DNA of 64,000 nucleotides from Candidatus Acetothermia bacterium JdFR-48 (lineage in GTDB: Bacteria; Bipolaricaulota; Bipolaricaulia; Bipolaricaulales; Bipolaricaulaceae), in assembly GCA_002011425.1 (NCBI GenBank), contig MTNJ01000036.1:1-64000 (forward strand), written 5' to 3'. This document shows positions 16,928-26,431 of the stretch, in pieces. The first letter of the stretch is position 1. The number at the start of each line of letters is the position of its first letter. The notes beneath the pieces are model-generated. The model saw only the letters and a program-made list of their open reading frames with translations, was not told where the DNA came from and searched no databases. The translations under genes and the position numbers were made by a program.

Positions 16928-17854
16928 TCAAACTTTGAAGTACGGCTCCATGGAAAGGTAGCGTTCTCCCCCATCGGGCATCATGCACACCACCCTCTTC
17001 CCGCTTCCCAGTTCCTCGGCTACCCTGAGCGCAACCCACACGGCAGCTCCCGCTGATATACCGACGAAGATTCCCTCCTCTTTGGCCAAACGCTGTGAAG
17101 TCTCGAACGCGTCTTCATCGCTCACTTGAACGATTCGGTCGATTACACCGAGGTTCAAAACCTCGGGAATGAAGTCGGCACCGATCCCCTGAATCCTATG
17201 CGGGCCCGGGTTTCCTCCCGAGAGAACCGGACTCCTTTGTGGTTCCACTGCAACAATAATGACATCCGGGTTGACATGCTTTAGCACCTCTCCTACCCCC
17301 GTTATCGTCCCCCCAGTCCCCACTCCCGCAACGAAAGCGTTCAGCTTCCCATTGGTGGCATCCAATATTTCCCTCGCGGTCGTTTCCCTATGAACCCTGG
17401 GATTCGCTGGATTATTGAATTGTTGGGGCATAAAACTCCTCGGTGTCTTCTCCAGAAGCTCCTTAGCTTTCCGGATCGCTCCCGCCATCCCTTCGCTCCC
17501 AGGGGTCAACACCACCTCGGCCCCATATGCTTGGAGGATTTGTAGCCTCTCTCTGCTCATAGTATCTGGCATGACGATGACACATCTGTATCCCTTTACA
17601 GCTGCTACCATCGCAAGTCCAATGCCGGTGTTGCCGCTGGTGGGTTCTATGATCGTATCCCCTTCCTTCAGTAGGCCCATCCTCTCGGCATCCTCTATCA
17701 TCGAGAGGCAAATTCTGTCTTTGACACTTCCCCCAGGATTGAATAGTTCAAGTTTGCCCAGGATCTCCGCCATGCTGGGCTCGACGAGCCTGCGCAAACG
17801 TACCAAGGGGGTATCCCCAATAAGGTCCAGCACACTGTCAACGAGCTTGCTCAT
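16928..17854 (-). CDS. Cysteine synthase (O-acetylserine sulfhydrylase family)
   Basis: A 308-residue PLP enzyme of the CysK/CysM family. The PLP lysine is Lys45 (PGGSVKDR), the substrate loop is [12 protein letters not shown] (about 69-80) and the phosphate-binding loop is [10 protein letters not shown] (about 176-185). It joins sulfide, or a carrier-bound thiocarboxylate, to an activated serine to make cysteine. Its start overlaps the stop of the ThiS-like gene (ATGA), and the two are flanked by a JAMM protease and an E1 enzyme, the same set as Mycobacterium CysM-CysO-Mec-MoeZ. A CysM-like role using the carrier is therefore likely, though sequence alone cannot exclude plain CysK activity. 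Confidence 0.92.
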   Translation of the reverse strand: MSKLVDSVLDLIGDTPLVRLRRLVEPSMAEILGKLELFNPGGSVKDRICLSMIEDAERMGLLKEGDTIIEPTSGNTGIGLAMVAAVKGYRCVIVMPDTMSRERLQILQAYGAEVVLTPGSEGMAGAIRKAKELLEKTPRSFMPQQFNNPANPRVHRETTAREILDATNGKLNAFVAGVGTGGTITGVGEVLKHVNPDVIIVAVEPQRSPVLSGGNPGPHRIQGIGADFIPEVLNLGVIDRIVQVSDEDAFETSQRLAKEEGIFVGISAGAAVWVALRVAEELGSGKRVVCMMPDGGERYLSMEPYFKV

Positions 17855-18084
17855 CTTTCAAAATTGAGAAAGCTCCAGCATCCTCCGCCCATGTGGTATA
17901 TCAGCTCCACCCGGTCTCCCTCCTGCAAAAACGTCGCTTCGAGCTCTTCCTTCGCCAGAATCCGGCCATTGAGTTCCACTACGACCACTTCCGGCCTCAT
18001 CTGTTTCTCCTCGAGCAGCTTGGCAACACTCAAACCCTGGGGCACTACCTGCTCATGTCCGTTCAGGTAAATCCTTATCCCCAT
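17851..18084 (-). CDS. ThiS/CysO-like sulfur carrier with capped C-terminus
   Basis: A 77-residue ubiquitin-fold sulfur carrier: IRIYLNGHE strand, VAKLLEEK helix, [10 protein letters not shown], and the final [14 protein letters not shown]. Active ThiS/MoaD carriers end exactly at Gly-Gly; here GGG (66-68) is followed by nine residues, CWSFLNFER, then the stop. The carrier therefore cannot be adenylated until the tail is cut off, and the gene just upstream encodes a JAMM protease suited to that. ATG 18084 is preferred to GTG 18093 because GGAGG lies eight bases before it. The first 32 bases overlap the JAMM gene and the stop overlaps the cysteine synthase start. Confidence 0.88.
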   Translation of the reverse strand: MGIRIYLNGHEQVVPQGLSVAKLLEEKQMRPEVVVVELNGRILAKEELEATFLQEGDRVELIYHMGGGCWSFLNFER

Positions 18085-18541
18085 ACCCCTCACCTCCCCT
18101 AATTAGAAGGGCTTCCTCTTCGATCTCTCCCTCAGCGATCCGGAAAGCCCTCGCCCGAGGACGCTTACTGTTCTGAAAGGAGACGATCAGATACGTTACA
18201 TCCGGATATAAAGCCATTTGCACGTCCCTCTCGGATGGATATGCAGGGCTAGCCACATGTGAGTGGTAGATCCCCACTATCTCCGATCCCGATTCCCGGA
18301 TCTCCTTCATGGCATCCAGCTGTTCTCTCGGGTCCATGAGGAACGAGGTCGGGCTTCTCTCGACATTCGCTATCCTGTAGACCTTCATCACGACGCCATC
18401 CTTTCCCGCCAATATCCCACAGCCCTCATTTGGAAGCTCATCCCGTAGATGTTTGACAATTTCCTCGAAGAGATTTTTTCGCAAGACGAGCACGGCTTCC
18501 TCCCACGATGACATCATCTCTCGAGCATCGGTGGAGGGCAT
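18053..18541 (-). CDS. JAMM/Mov34 metalloprotease (Mec-like)
   Basis: A 162-residue MPN+ (JAMM) protease. The motif is complete: Glu39 (NEGCGIL), His93-Ser-His95, Ser103 and Asp106 in HSHVASPAYPSERD, the zinc-binding HxH-x7-S-x2-D pattern. Prokaryotic relatives include Mec of Mycobacterium, which frees cysteine from CysO-cysteine, and JAMM proteins that trim tails from ThiS-like carriers. Both reactions fit here: removal of the nine-residue cap of the adjacent carrier and release of the product. The ATG at 18541 shares one base with the APS reductase stop (TGATG). A start nine codons later is possible. Confidence 0.88.
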   Translation of the reverse strand: MPSTDAREMMSSWEEAVLVLRKNLFEEIVKHLRDELPNEGCGILAGKDGVVMKVYRIANVERSPTSFLMDPREQLDAMKEIRESGSEIVGIYHSHVASPAYPSERDVQMALYPDVTYLIVSFQNSKRPRARAFRIAEGEIEEEALLIRGGEGYGDKDLPERT

Positions 18542-19269
18542 CAACGGAACTTGGCCGTCTGTGGAGCCTCTATCCGACAGTGCAGCCCACACTCTCGGTT
18601 CTCCGGGCTCTCCCACCACCATCTTCCAGCCCGGATATCCTCTCCCGGCCTTATGGGCCTGGTGCAGGGGGCGCATCCGATGCTGGGGTATCCTTTATCG
18701 TGGAGGGAATTGTATGGAACGTTGTTATTCCGGATATAATCCCACACTTGCTCCATAGACCAGTCCGCCAAGGGGTTTATCTTCAATTTCCCGCCGTGGA
18801 TTCGGTCCACCTCGATCTTTCGAATCCTGGACCTGGTCACGGACTGCTCCCGGCGTAAGCCACATATCCAGGCTTCCAGCCCTGAAAGTGCCCTTTTGAG
18901 GGGTTCGAGCTTGCGCACCTGGCAGCACAATTTCCTCAACTTTATGCTTTGATAGAAAAGGTTAGGGCCATATTTCCGTATCATCGCCTCCACATCCTCG
19001 GTGTCCGGGAAGTATGGCGCTATCTTTATCTGGTACTTCTCTTCTAATCGTTCCCATACCTCGTACGTCTCCTGGGGCAGCCGACCGGTATCAAGCGTGA
19101 AGATTTTGATGTTCGGATCGATACGAACGGCCATGTCTGTCAACACCACGTCCTCGGCTCCAAAGCTATTGGCCAGGGCGATCCTGCCTTGGAAACCCTC
19201 TATGGCCCATCTGAGGACCTCCTGAGCCGGGAGCTTTTCGAATTCCTTGGGCAACCTGTTTGCGTCCAT
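18541..19269 (-). CDS. cysH: Assimilatory adenylylsulfate (APS) reductase
   Basis: A 242-residue member of the PAPS/APS reductase family. The [4Fe-4S] cysteines that mark APS-using enzymes are present: Cys115-Cys116 and Cys199-x2-Cys202, with the catalytic cysteine at 227 in ECGLH. The nucleotide loop is ANSFGAEDVV (33-42). It reduces APS to sulfite with thioredoxin, feeding the sulfite reductase encoded in the same operon. ATP sulfurylase is not in this window. This is the first gene of the operon, 32 bases after the operator-like sequence. Confidence 0.93.
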   Translation of the reverse strand: MDANRLPKEFEKLPAQEVLRWAIEGFQGRIALANSFGAEDVVLTDMAVRIDPNIKIFTLDTGRLPQETYEVWERLEEKYQIKIAPYFPDTEDVEAMIRKYGPNLFYQSIKLRKLCCQVRKLEPLKRALSGLEAWICGLRREQSVTRSRIRKIEVDRIHGGKLKINPLADWSMEQVWDYIRNNNVPYNSLHDKGYPSIGCAPCTRPIRPGEDIRAGRWWWESPENRECGLHCRIEAPQTAKFR

Positions 19270-19300
19270 CTCTTTCCCTCCCCCTTGTTAACTCTACTAA

Positions 19301-19360
19301 GTCTAGTAATATAGTAGACAATATTATGCTTATTCTACAGCCGGCGTCACGTTTCGTCAA
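19301..19360 (-). promoter_or_regulatory. Promoter and Rrf2-type operator of the sulfur operon
   Basis: Minus-strand TTGACG (19360-19355), 17 bases, TAGAAT (19337-19332). Downstream, 19301-19319 reads GTCTAGTAATATAGTAGAC, matching the rrf2 palindrome at 16 of 19 positions; an extra half-site TCTACTA lies at 19293-19299. The layout, operator just after the -10 box, equals that of the rrf2 promoter and implies repression by the same protein. Confidence 0.68.
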
Positions 19361-19492
19361 CGCTCGGTTTTGGGCATTGTGGGATTCGACGTGAACGGCC
19401 GAGGACAAAATCTGCATTTTGGGCGTCAGCGGAGAACCGAAAGAAATCGGCCGGGGCTCAAGTAATGTGGCCCGTTGGGGGGGAGGTCTTCA

Positions 19493-21151
19493 ATGGGGTT
19501 ACCAGTTGAGTTGAAGATCGAGCGCAAGAGGATCTTGATGGTCGGCGGCGGAGGTGTCGCGGAGAGGAGGCTTTCCAAATTGCTGGAATTTAATCCCCCT
19601 CTCTTGCGGATCGTAGCGGGGAAAGTCTCAGAGCACATAAAGGGGATGGCGAGAGAGTTCGAGAACATCGAGATCGTCGAGAGGAATTTCAGGGCCGAAG
19701 ACCTCGTGGGAATGGACGTGGTTTTCATCGCCACCGAAGATCACGAGCTCAACAACAGGATAACGCAGATGGCGAAAGAGAAGGGAATCCTCGTCAATGT
19801 GGCAGACGACCCAAACCTCTCTGACTTCTTCGTGTCTGCCTCTTTGAGAAAGGGGAAATTGTTCATCGCGGTCTCCAGCGGCGGATCCGCTCCCTCCGTT
19901 TCGGCGGCCCTGAAAGACCTGATACAGCAACGGTTGCCGTTGGAGGAAGTCTCGCGGGCGCTCGAGTTCATCTCGGAAATGAGACGGGAGTTCATCGAGA
20001 AAGGTTACCCACCGAGGAAGGAGGTGATTTCCACCTTATCCCGTGATCTGGTGAGGCGCGCCATTTCCGGGAACAAAAAGGGGATTTACCTGCTCGGTCT
20101 CAGCCATCGCACATCCCCGCTCCCTGTCAGAGAAAAGGCTCTGCTCGTCCTGAGCGCCCTGGGAGAAGAGCTCGCCGAAGCGGTCCTCCTATCGACCTGT
20201 AATAGGGTGGAACTTTACTTTTCGACCGAAAGCCCCGAAGAGGCGTTCCGTCAGCTTCCCGATGATCTCAAGGCCAGCCTCTATTTCAAGGTGAACGCCG
20301 AAGCGTTCAAACACCTCGCCCTGGTAGCTGCAGGTTGTGAATCTCTCGCCCTGGGCGAGACCCAAATAGCGGGTCAAGTGAAGAGGGCATATGAGGAGGC
20401 GAGAAACGCGGGTAAAGTTGATAAGCTCCTGAGCAGATTTTTCGAACAGGCACTCAAGGCTTCGAAGGAGATAAGGAACAGAACGGGGATCCAATGCTTG
20501 TCGATTTCAATCCCCGCCCTGGCCGTTAAATTCGCGCGGAAGGAGCTAGGAGTGCTGTCACGGAGAGCGATAGGGGTTTTGGGGACCGGGGAGGTAGCAC
20601 AGCTTCTGCTCAAATATTTGGACCGAAACGGTGTATATCTCATCGGACGGAGCTGGCAGAAATTATCTTCTCTTTCGAGAAAATATTCCGCTGTTCCCGT
20701 AGGTATCCACAAGCTCGGGGAAGTTTTGAGGACACTCGACCTCCTTTTCGTCGCCACAACTTCACCTCGACCCCTCCTCGAGAAGAAGCACCTGGAAAGC
20801 GCTACTAGAGAGAAACTCCTGATAATAGACCTGAGTGTCCCGCGAAGCGTGGAGGAGGAAGTGAGGGCGCTCCCGAACGTCGCGGTCACCTTCGTGGATG
20901 ACCTCGAAGCGGAGGCCGCACGAAACCGCAAAATGAAGGAGGAGAGACTGAAAGGGGCTGAGGCGATTGCCCGTGTCGCGGCCGAGGAATTCAGGAGGTG
21001 GTACGATGGCCTGGAGGCCGAAGAGGTCGTGATCGCGCTACTGAATGAACTGGATCGGGTCCCGGCGGAGACGCTCCTCAAGCGGGCGATTGAGAGACTA
21101 AAGGCTGACCCCGCACTGGCGGGAGCCTTCAGGAAGGCGTTGGGTATATGA
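19493..21151 (+). CDS. SirC-like precorrin-2 dehydrogenase fused to glutamyl-tRNA reductase (HemA)
   Basis: A 552-residue fusion. Residues about 1-195 are a CysG-B/Met8-type siroheme synthase domain with NAD-binding MVGGGGVAERR (16-26) and VNVADDP; it oxidises precorrin-2 to sirohydrochlorin and in some relatives inserts iron. Residues about 197-552 are glutamyl-tRNA reductase: GLSHRTSPLPVREK (202-215), the catalytic Cys236 in STCNRVELY, ALGETQIAGQVK and a C-terminal dimerisation helix. The first and the last tailoring steps of siroheme synthesis thus share one chain. ATG 19493 follows GGGAGG at six bases; an in-frame TTG at 19475 is less likely. It overlaps hemC (ATGA) and heads an operon divergent from the sulfur genes. 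Confidence 0.92.
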   Translation: MGLPVELKIERKRILMVGGGGVAERRLSKLLEFNPPLLRIVAGKVSEHIKGMAREFENIEIVERNFRAEDLVGMDVVFIATEDHELNNRITQMAKEKGILVNVADDPNLSDFFVSASLRKGKLFIAVSSGGSAPSVSAALKDLIQQRLPLEEVSRALEFISEMRREFIEKGYPPRKEVISTLSRDLVRRAISGNKKGIYLLGLSHRTSPLPVREKALLVLSALGEELAEAVLLSTCNRVELYFSTESPEEAFRQLPDDLKASLYFKVNAEAFKHLALVAAGCESLALGETQIAGQVKRAYEEARNAGKVDKLLSRFFEQALKASKEIRNRTGIQCLSISIPALAVKFARKELGVLSRRAIGVLGTGEVAQLLLKYLDRNGVYLIGRSWQKLSSLSRKYSAVPVGIHKLGEVLRTLDLLFVATTSPRPLLEKKHLESATREKLLIIDLSVPRSVEEEVRALPNVAVTFVDDLEAEAARNRKMKEERLKGAEAIARVAAEEFRRWYDGLEAEEVVIALLNELDRVPAETLLKRAIERLKADPALAGAFRKALGI

Positions 21152-22013
21152 GGTTAAGGATAGGGACCCGAGGTAGCAAACTCGCGTTCGTCCAGGCAAG
21201 TGAGGTGGTGCGGCTGGTCGAAACGCTCGGCGTCGCGGCGGAGATCGTGGTCGTAAAGACAAAGGGGGACATATATAGCGAGAGACCAATCGCAGAATTG
21301 GGAACGGGCGTATTCGTCAAGGAAATAGAAAGGGCCTTGCTCGATGGAAGAATTGACCTCGCCGTTCACAGTTCCAAAGATATGCCCTCTTCGTTGACTA
21401 TAGGGCTTGTGGTCGCCGCCTATCCCGTGAGGCAGGCCCCCTCTGATTGCCTTGTAACGGCGGACGGGCGGAAGCTCGACGATCTGCCAGGGGGGCGAAA
21501 GTGGGGACAGCGAGCCCCAGGCGGGCGGCTCAACTCCGTGACTTGAGGGACGATCTGTGTATTTTGCCGGTGAGGGGCAACTTGGACACGAGGTTGGAGA
21601 AGCTCTATAGGGGGGAATACGACGCTTTGATCGTGGCATATTCCGGCCTTTTGAGGCTCGGTTTGGGGCATCTGGCCGCCGAAGTCTTCGACCCCCGGGA
21701 GTTCCTGCCCGCCCCCGGGCAGGGAGCCCTGGCGTTGGAAACACGGGTAGGGGACAAAGCGGATGAGCTCCTTCGGACATTGGACCATCCCCCCACAAGG
21801 GCCGAGGTTGAGGCCGAGAAATCCTTCCTCAGGGCCCTGGGGGGTGGGTGTGGGAAGGCCATCGGGGCTTACGGGAGATTCGAGGGAGGCACAATCCATC
21901 TAAAGGGGGTCCTCTACCTGGATGGCAGGAGGTTCGAAGCAGAGGGAACGGGGAAGGAACCTGAGGAGCTTGGCAAATGGGTGGCGGACAGGATACTAGG
22001 GTCTATATCGTAG
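21148..22013 (+). pseudogene. hemC: Porphobilinogen deaminase, frameshifted in a G run
   Basis: The first frame (ATG 21148, overlapping the HemA stop) reads a normal N-terminus, RIGTRGSKLAFVQ and VHSSKDMPSS, through DDLPGG. At the six-G run 21490-21495 homology jumps to the next frame, AKVGTASPRRAAQLRDL..., which runs to 22013 and includes the dipyrromethane-cofactor cysteine in LGGGCGKAIGAYG. Adding one G restores about 288 residues, a normal length. The enzyme builds hydroxymethylbilane and is essential to every other gene in this operon, so an assembly error, slippage or phase-variable run is as likely as true loss. I mark it as broken only in the sequence as given. Confidence 0.85.
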
Positions 22014-23623
22014 GAGCCGGACCGGGCGATCCGGCCCTCATCACGAAGAAAGGGCTCGACTTACTGAGGAAAGCGGACTGCATTTTATACGACGCCCTGA
22101 TTCCCGTGGAACTCCTCTTTTACACCAAAGAAGATGCCGAACTCATACCCGTTGGCAAGAAATGGGGGGTGACGCAAAGGGAGATAAACCGGTTGATGGA
22201 AAGCAAGGTCAGGGAGGGAAAGCTCGTCGTCAGGCTCAAGGGGGGAGACCCCTTCATCTTCGGGAGGGGAGGAGAGGAAGCCGTCTACTTAAGGGGGAGG
22301 GGGATAGAGTTCGACGTCGTCCCCGGGGTAAGTGCCATTTCGGGTGTGCCAGCCTATGCTGGGATACCGCTAACATATAGGGGATTTTCTTCCTCAGTTT
22401 GCATCGTGACATGTCGAGAGTCCCATTCCAAATGCGGAAAGGTGGATTGGAAATCGGTAGCCGGTCTGAAGGGAACACTTGTGCTTTTCATGTGTGCAAT
22501 GAAGGCCCGGGAGGTGAGGGAAAAACTCCTCTCCGCTGGGCTATCAGGGGAAACCCCATTTTCGAGTATCAGATGGGGCACCACCTCGTCACAGGAAGTT
22601 ATATCAGGGAGGCTGGAGGACCTCGGTGAGCGTACTGTTGCCCCCCCATGTCTCACGGTGGTGGGGAACGTGGTGGAGTTCAGAGAAAGGCTCTCCTGGT
22701 TTGAGAGAAAACCCCTTTTCGGCAGAACTGTCCTGGTCGTGAGGCCCAAAGATGAGGCCCTCAAGCTGGCCGAAGAGCTCAGGACATATGGTGCGAGAGC
22801 TCTGATCTTCCCCGCCATAAAGTTCGTCCCCACAAATCCCCGAGCCGATCTCCTGGAAGATGTCCTGGATACCGACTGGTTAATCTTCACAAGCAAAAGG
22901 GGCGTAAGGTTCTTCGTGCACGTGCTCCGAAGATTCGGGCTTGACGTCCGTGCCATTAAATCCCACATCGCGGCAGTCGGGGAGGGGACAGCCCAGGAGC
23001 TGAGCGGATATGGGATCGCAGCGGATCTCATCCCCGAGAAGGCCTCTGCCGCCGGGCTTTTGGAAGAGTTCAGAAAGATGGGGATCGGCGGGGAGAAGAT
23101 GGCCATTCTGCGGGGCGGGCTAAAGAATGAAGCCCTAAGGTCTGGGCTCGAAGGGCTGGGCGCATATGTGGTCGAAATGACCCTCTACCGCACCGTGCCC
23201 GCAGGTGAAAGGGAGGCCCAAATTCTGGGGCCTCTGCTCCCGGAAGTGGATGCCTTTATCTTCACGAGCCCCTCTGGTGTCGATTCTTTCCTGAGAGCAT
23301 TCGGAGCCAAGGGAAGGAAGGTCCTGAAGGGAGGGTTTATCGTAGCGATGGGCCCGACCACGGGCAGGTACCTCGAGGAGAAGGGGTTTAGGGTGGACGT
23401 GATGCCTATAGCTCCCACGAACGAGGGGATAATCGAGGCGGTATTGATGACCATTCGCCAGAATGGACACCGACGTTCACCTCTCACATCCAATCCAGAG
23501 TCCGCCCCCGATCGGATCACGTCCTGGCCTCAGAAAGAGGCCCCAAAGCATCGGGGCATATTCTATAGAGGGGGGTTAGATGTTTCCCAGAATCCGGATG
23601 AGGAGGCTGAGGAGGAGTGGTAG
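21977..23623 (+). CDS. Uroporphyrinogen-III methyltransferase / uroporphyrinogen-III synthase fusion
   Basis: A 548-residue fusion of CobA/CysG-A (about 1-245) and HemD (about 250-500). The methyltransferase half has the SAM loop [14 protein letters not shown] near the N-terminus, [18 protein letters not shown] and VPGVSAISG; it adds two methyls to uroporphyrinogen III to give precorrin-2. The HemD half has [13 protein letters not shown] and [11 protein letters not shown] and closes the macrocycle. Such fusions are common in Clostridia and related bacteria. The last 45 residues, past [10 protein letters not shown], look like read-through and overlap the hemB start by 44 bases. The start lies inside the end of hemC. 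Confidence 0.92.
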   Translation: MGGGQDTRVYIVGAGPGDPALITKKGLDLLRKADCILYDALIPVELLFYTKEDAELIPVGKKWGVTQREINRLMESKVREGKLVVRLKGGDPFIFGRGGEEAVYLRGRGIEFDVVPGVSAISGVPAYAGIPLTYRGFSSSVCIVTCRESHSKCGKVDWKSVAGLKGTLVLFMCAMKAREVREKLLSAGLSGETPFSSIRWGTTSSQEVISGRLEDLGERTVAPPCLTVVGNVVEFRERLSWFERKPLFGRTVLVVRPKDEALKLAEELRTYGARALIFPAIKFVPTNPRADLLEDVLDTDWLIFTSKRGVRFFVHVLRRFGLDVRAIKSHIAAVGEGTAQELSGYGIAADLIPEKASAAGLLEEFRKMGIGGEKMAILRGGLKNEALRSGLEGLGAYVVEMTLYRTVPAGEREAQILGPLLPEVDAFIFTSPSGVDSFLRAFGAKGRKVLKGGFIVAMGPTTGRYLEEKGFRVDVMPIAPTNEGIIEAVLMTIRQNGHRRSPLTSNPESAPDRITSWPQKEAPKHRGIFYRGGLDVSQNPDEEAEEEW

Positions 23624-24548
23624 CATAAGGGCTTTGGTCAGAGAGACGCGTCTCTCGGTCGAGGATCTTATCTATCCACTTTTCGTCATCCACGGCAGAG
23701 GAAAGAGGGAACCTGTGAGTTCGATGCCGGGGCAGTTCAGGCTCACGGTGGACGAGCTCGTAAAAGAGGTAAGGGGAGCATACGACCTCGGGGTGAAAGC
23801 TGTGATGCTCTTCGGAATCCCAAAGGTCAAGGACGAGCTGGGCAGCGAAGCGTACGCGCGCGACGGTATAGTACAGATGGCGACGAGAGCGATCAAGGAG
23901 GCCATCCCAGAACTCGCCGTCGGGGCGGACATATGTCTCTGTAGCTATACGCTTCACGGGCATTGTGGGATCGTAACCGGGGGGAAAGTGGACAACGACA
24001 GGACCCTGGAACTCATTAGCCGGGCTGCGCTTTCCCTCGCCGAATCCGGCGCGGACATAGTGGCGCCCTCGGGCATGATGGACGGCCAAGTGCGGGCGAT
24101 AAGGGAGGCCCTGGATGAAATGGGCTTCGGGGACACGGTCATCATGGCTTACTCCGCCAAATATGCGTCCTGCTTTTACGGTCCCTTCAGGGATGCTGCG
24201 GGGTCGGCACCGGCCTTCGGCGACAGGCGAGGATACCAGCTCGATCCTCCTAACTCGAGAGAGGCCATCGTGGAGATGCAGCTCGATATCGAAGAAGGGG
24301 CGGATATCGTCATGGTTAAACCGGCTTTGCTTTACCTCGATGTCATAAGAGCTGCGCGGGAAAGGATTTTCAAACCTATCGCCGCGTTCAACGTCTCCGG
24401 AGAATACGCCATGATAAAGCTCGCCGTACAGATGGGCTGGCTGGATGAGGAAAAGGTTGTGATGGAGCTTTTGACGAGCATCAAACGAGCCGGCGCTGAC
24501 ATCATCATCACGTATTTCGCCAAAAAAGTTGCCGAGATCCTCTCATGA
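23580..24548 (+). CDS. hemB: 5-aminolevulinate dehydratase (porphobilinogen synthase)
   Basis: A 322-residue HemB, condensing two 5-aminolevulinates into porphobilinogen. The zinc site is of the cysteine type, [14 protein letters not shown] (three Cys), rather than the Asp-rich magnesium type. The two active-site lysines lie in MAYSAKYAS and [10 protein letters not shown], the latter forming the Schiff base. Length is standard. It starts inside the CobA-HemD gene and its stop overlaps the hemL start (ATGA), so the run is translationally coupled. Confidence 0.96.
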   Translation: MFPRIRMRRLRRSGSIRALVRETRLSVEDLIYPLFVIHGRGKREPVSSMPGQFRLTVDELVKEVRGAYDLGVKAVMLFGIPKVKDELGSEAYARDGIVQMATRAIKEAIPELAVGADICLCSYTLHGHCGIVTGGKVDNDRTLELISRAALSLAESGADIVAPSGMMDGQVRAIREALDEMGFGDTVIMAYSAKYASCFYGPFRDAAGSAPAFGDRRGYQLDPPNSREAIVEMQLDIEEGADIVMVKPALLYLDVIRAARERIFKPIAAFNVSGEYAMIKLAVQMGWLDEEKVVMELLTSIKRAGADIIITYFAKKVAEILS

Positions 24549-25840
24549 ACATTGAGCGCTCCACCCATCTCTTCGTGGAAGCCAAAAGGTGTCTCCCCGG
24601 TGGGGTCTCAAGCCCGGTCAGAGCTTACAACGCAGTCGGGGGAGTCCCCCGGTTTATAAACGAGGGAAGGGGCGCATACATATTCGACGTGGATGGCAGA
24701 AAGTACGTAGATTATGTGATGGCCTATGGCCCTTTGATCTTCGGCCACCGGCATCCCGCCGTCACAGAGGCTATTGAGGAGGCCCTCGCCCGGGGAACCG
24801 GCTTCGGCGCCCCATCGGAATCGGAGATACGGCTTGCTGGGCTCATCAAGGAGGCATTCCCTTTCGTGGACCTCGTGAGGTTCGTCAACTCGGGCACCGA
24901 GGCCACGATGAGCGCAGTGAGGCTCGCGCGGGCACAAACGGGGAGAGACTACGTCCTGAAGTTCGAGGGATGTTATCATGGACACGCGGATACCTTCTTG
25001 GTGAGGCCCGGCTCGGGGGGGTCAACCTCCGGGATTCCTTCCTCCCCGGGAATCCCCAAAGAGGTAGTCAGATACACGCTCGTCACCCCTTACAACGATA
25101 TCGGTGCCGTGGAGAGGATTTTTGAACAGAAGGGAAGGAAAATAGCGGCCATTATAGTGGAACCGGTGGCGGGGAACATGGGCGTCGTCCTGCCAAAAAA
25201 GGGGTTTTTGCAGGGCTTGCGAGAGGCATCCAAAAGTTACGGCGCCCTTCTGATTTTCGATGAAGTGATAACCGGGTTCAGGGTCGCTTTCGGGGGCATC
25301 TCCACGAAAATCGGCGTCGAGCCTGATATCCTGACCCTCGGCAAGATCATAGGAGGGGGATTGCCAGTGGGGGCCCTATGTGGAAAAAGGTCCGTTATGG
25401 AACTTTTGGCTCCCCAAGGTCCTTTGTATCAAGCTGGGACCTTCTCCGGAAATCCATTGTCGATGAGCGCGGGAATGGCAACGCTCAGGACATTGAAGGA
25501 GGAAAATCCCTACGGGGCCTTGAGGAGGAGGACCGAAAGGCTGATCGAGGGTTTACGGGACATCTTTAAGGCCAAAGGTATCCCGGTGGTGTTTAACCAC
25601 GAAACTGCCGTGTTTTCCATGTTTTTCACCCGAGGAGAGAGGGTGATGAACTTAAGCGACGCCCAGAGCACGGACAAAAAGCTTTATGCCGAATTATTTC
25701 ACGCCCTTTTAGCGGAAGGCGTTATGCTCCCGCCCTCTCCCTATGAAGCCCTGTTCCTCTCAACCGCACATGGTGACACAGTTATTGAGGAAACCCTGAA
25801 GGCCTTTGGAAAGGCGGTGGCAAGATCGAGCCTTACGTAA
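24545..25840 (+). CDS. hemL: Glutamate-1-semialdehyde 2,1-aminomutase
   Basis: A 431-residue class III aminotransferase of the HemL type ([13 protein letters not shown] at the N-terminus, [17 protein letters not shown], the PLP lysine near residue 265 in [10 protein letters not shown]). It converts glutamate-1-semialdehyde to 5-aminolevulinate, the second step of the C5 route begun by the HemA domain upstream. It is the last gene of the operon. No HemE or later heme genes follow, so in this locus the pathway leads only toward siroheme or other precorrin-2 products. Confidence 0.96.
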   Translation: MNIERSTHLFVEAKRCLPGGVSSPVRAYNAVGGVPRFINEGRGAYIFDVDGRKYVDYVMAYGPLIFGHRHPAVTEAIEEALARGTGFGAPSESEIRLAGLIKEAFPFVDLVRFVNSGTEATMSAVRLARAQTGRDYVLKFEGCYHGHADTFLVRPGSGGSTSGIPSSPGIPKEVVRYTLVTPYNDIGAVERIFEQKGRKIAAIIVEPVAGNMGVVLPKKGFLQGLREASKSYGALLIFDEVITGFRVAFGGISTKIGVEPDILTLGKIIGGGLPVGALCGKRSVMELLAPQGPLYQAGTFSGNPLSMSAGMATLRTLKEENPYGALRRRTERLIEGLRDIFKAKGIPVVFNHETAVFSMFFTRGERVMNLSDAQSTDKKLYAELFHALLAEGVMLPPSPYEALFLSTAHGDTVIEETLKAFGKAVARSSLT

Positions 25841-25906
25841 ACCCGGGTTAGCCGACTTTTACGCCTTAGCGAGGGCCGAGGCGTTGGGAATGATAAAAGG
25901 ATTTCT

Positions 25907-26410
25907 TCATTCTTTACAACAATCAATTATCTTTTTTATAAGTGACATAATTTTATCCTTTTTCCGATCCTTTTCCGTCAATTCCATCACCTCTCCGCTC
26001 CCCTTTATTAGGTCCAGATTCAACCCCCAGAACAAAGAATAGAGGTAGAAGGCGTCTTTGAACTTTTCACACGCTTCTTCCCGCGCGTTTTCGGCCAAAT
26101 ACTTAGTGCCAACCTCGATCAGCCGCATAGAGCAGGCGAGCAAATGTTTCGATATACACCATAGTTCCCCTTCCGGTTCCTTTACGATCTCTCTCAACAA
26201 CTTTTTCCTCAACTCTCTTACAGAATTCAAGAGATCGAGGTATTTCTCATCGTTGGTCTTTACACTGGAAAAATAAAGATGCTCTTCTATTGAGATCAGA
26301 TTCATCAAGGCAATACTGAGATCTTCGTCTCTGGATAAATCCAGCATGTCTGCCCTCTTCAGCTCATTCACTTTCTCGATCAATTCGTCAACATTTTCTA
26401 TTTCCCTCAT
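25907..26410 (-). CDS. Hypothetical helical protein
   Basis: A 167-residue, almost wholly alpha-helical, charged protein without signal peptide or membrane segment. It has a few cysteines (WCISKHLLACSM, EEACEKF, a terminal CCKE) and the aromatic segment FYLYSLFWGLNLDL. I recognise no family. ATG 26410 is chosen because GAGG lies eight bases before it; GTG 26419 is in frame. It follows a CxxC membrane protein by 21 bases and should share its Rrf2-type promoter. The A+T content of this pair is clearly higher than that of the surroundings. Confidence 0.7.
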   Translation of the reverse strand: MREIENVDELIEKVNELKRADMLDLSRDEDLSIALMNLISIEEHLYFSSVKTNDEKYLDLLNSVRELRKKLLREIVKEPEGELWCISKHLLACSMRLIEVGTKYLAENAREEACEKFKDAFYLYSLFWGLNLDLIKGSGEVMELTEKDRKKDKIMSLIKKIIDCCKE

Positions 26411-26431
26411 CTCTTTCACCTCACTCTACTC

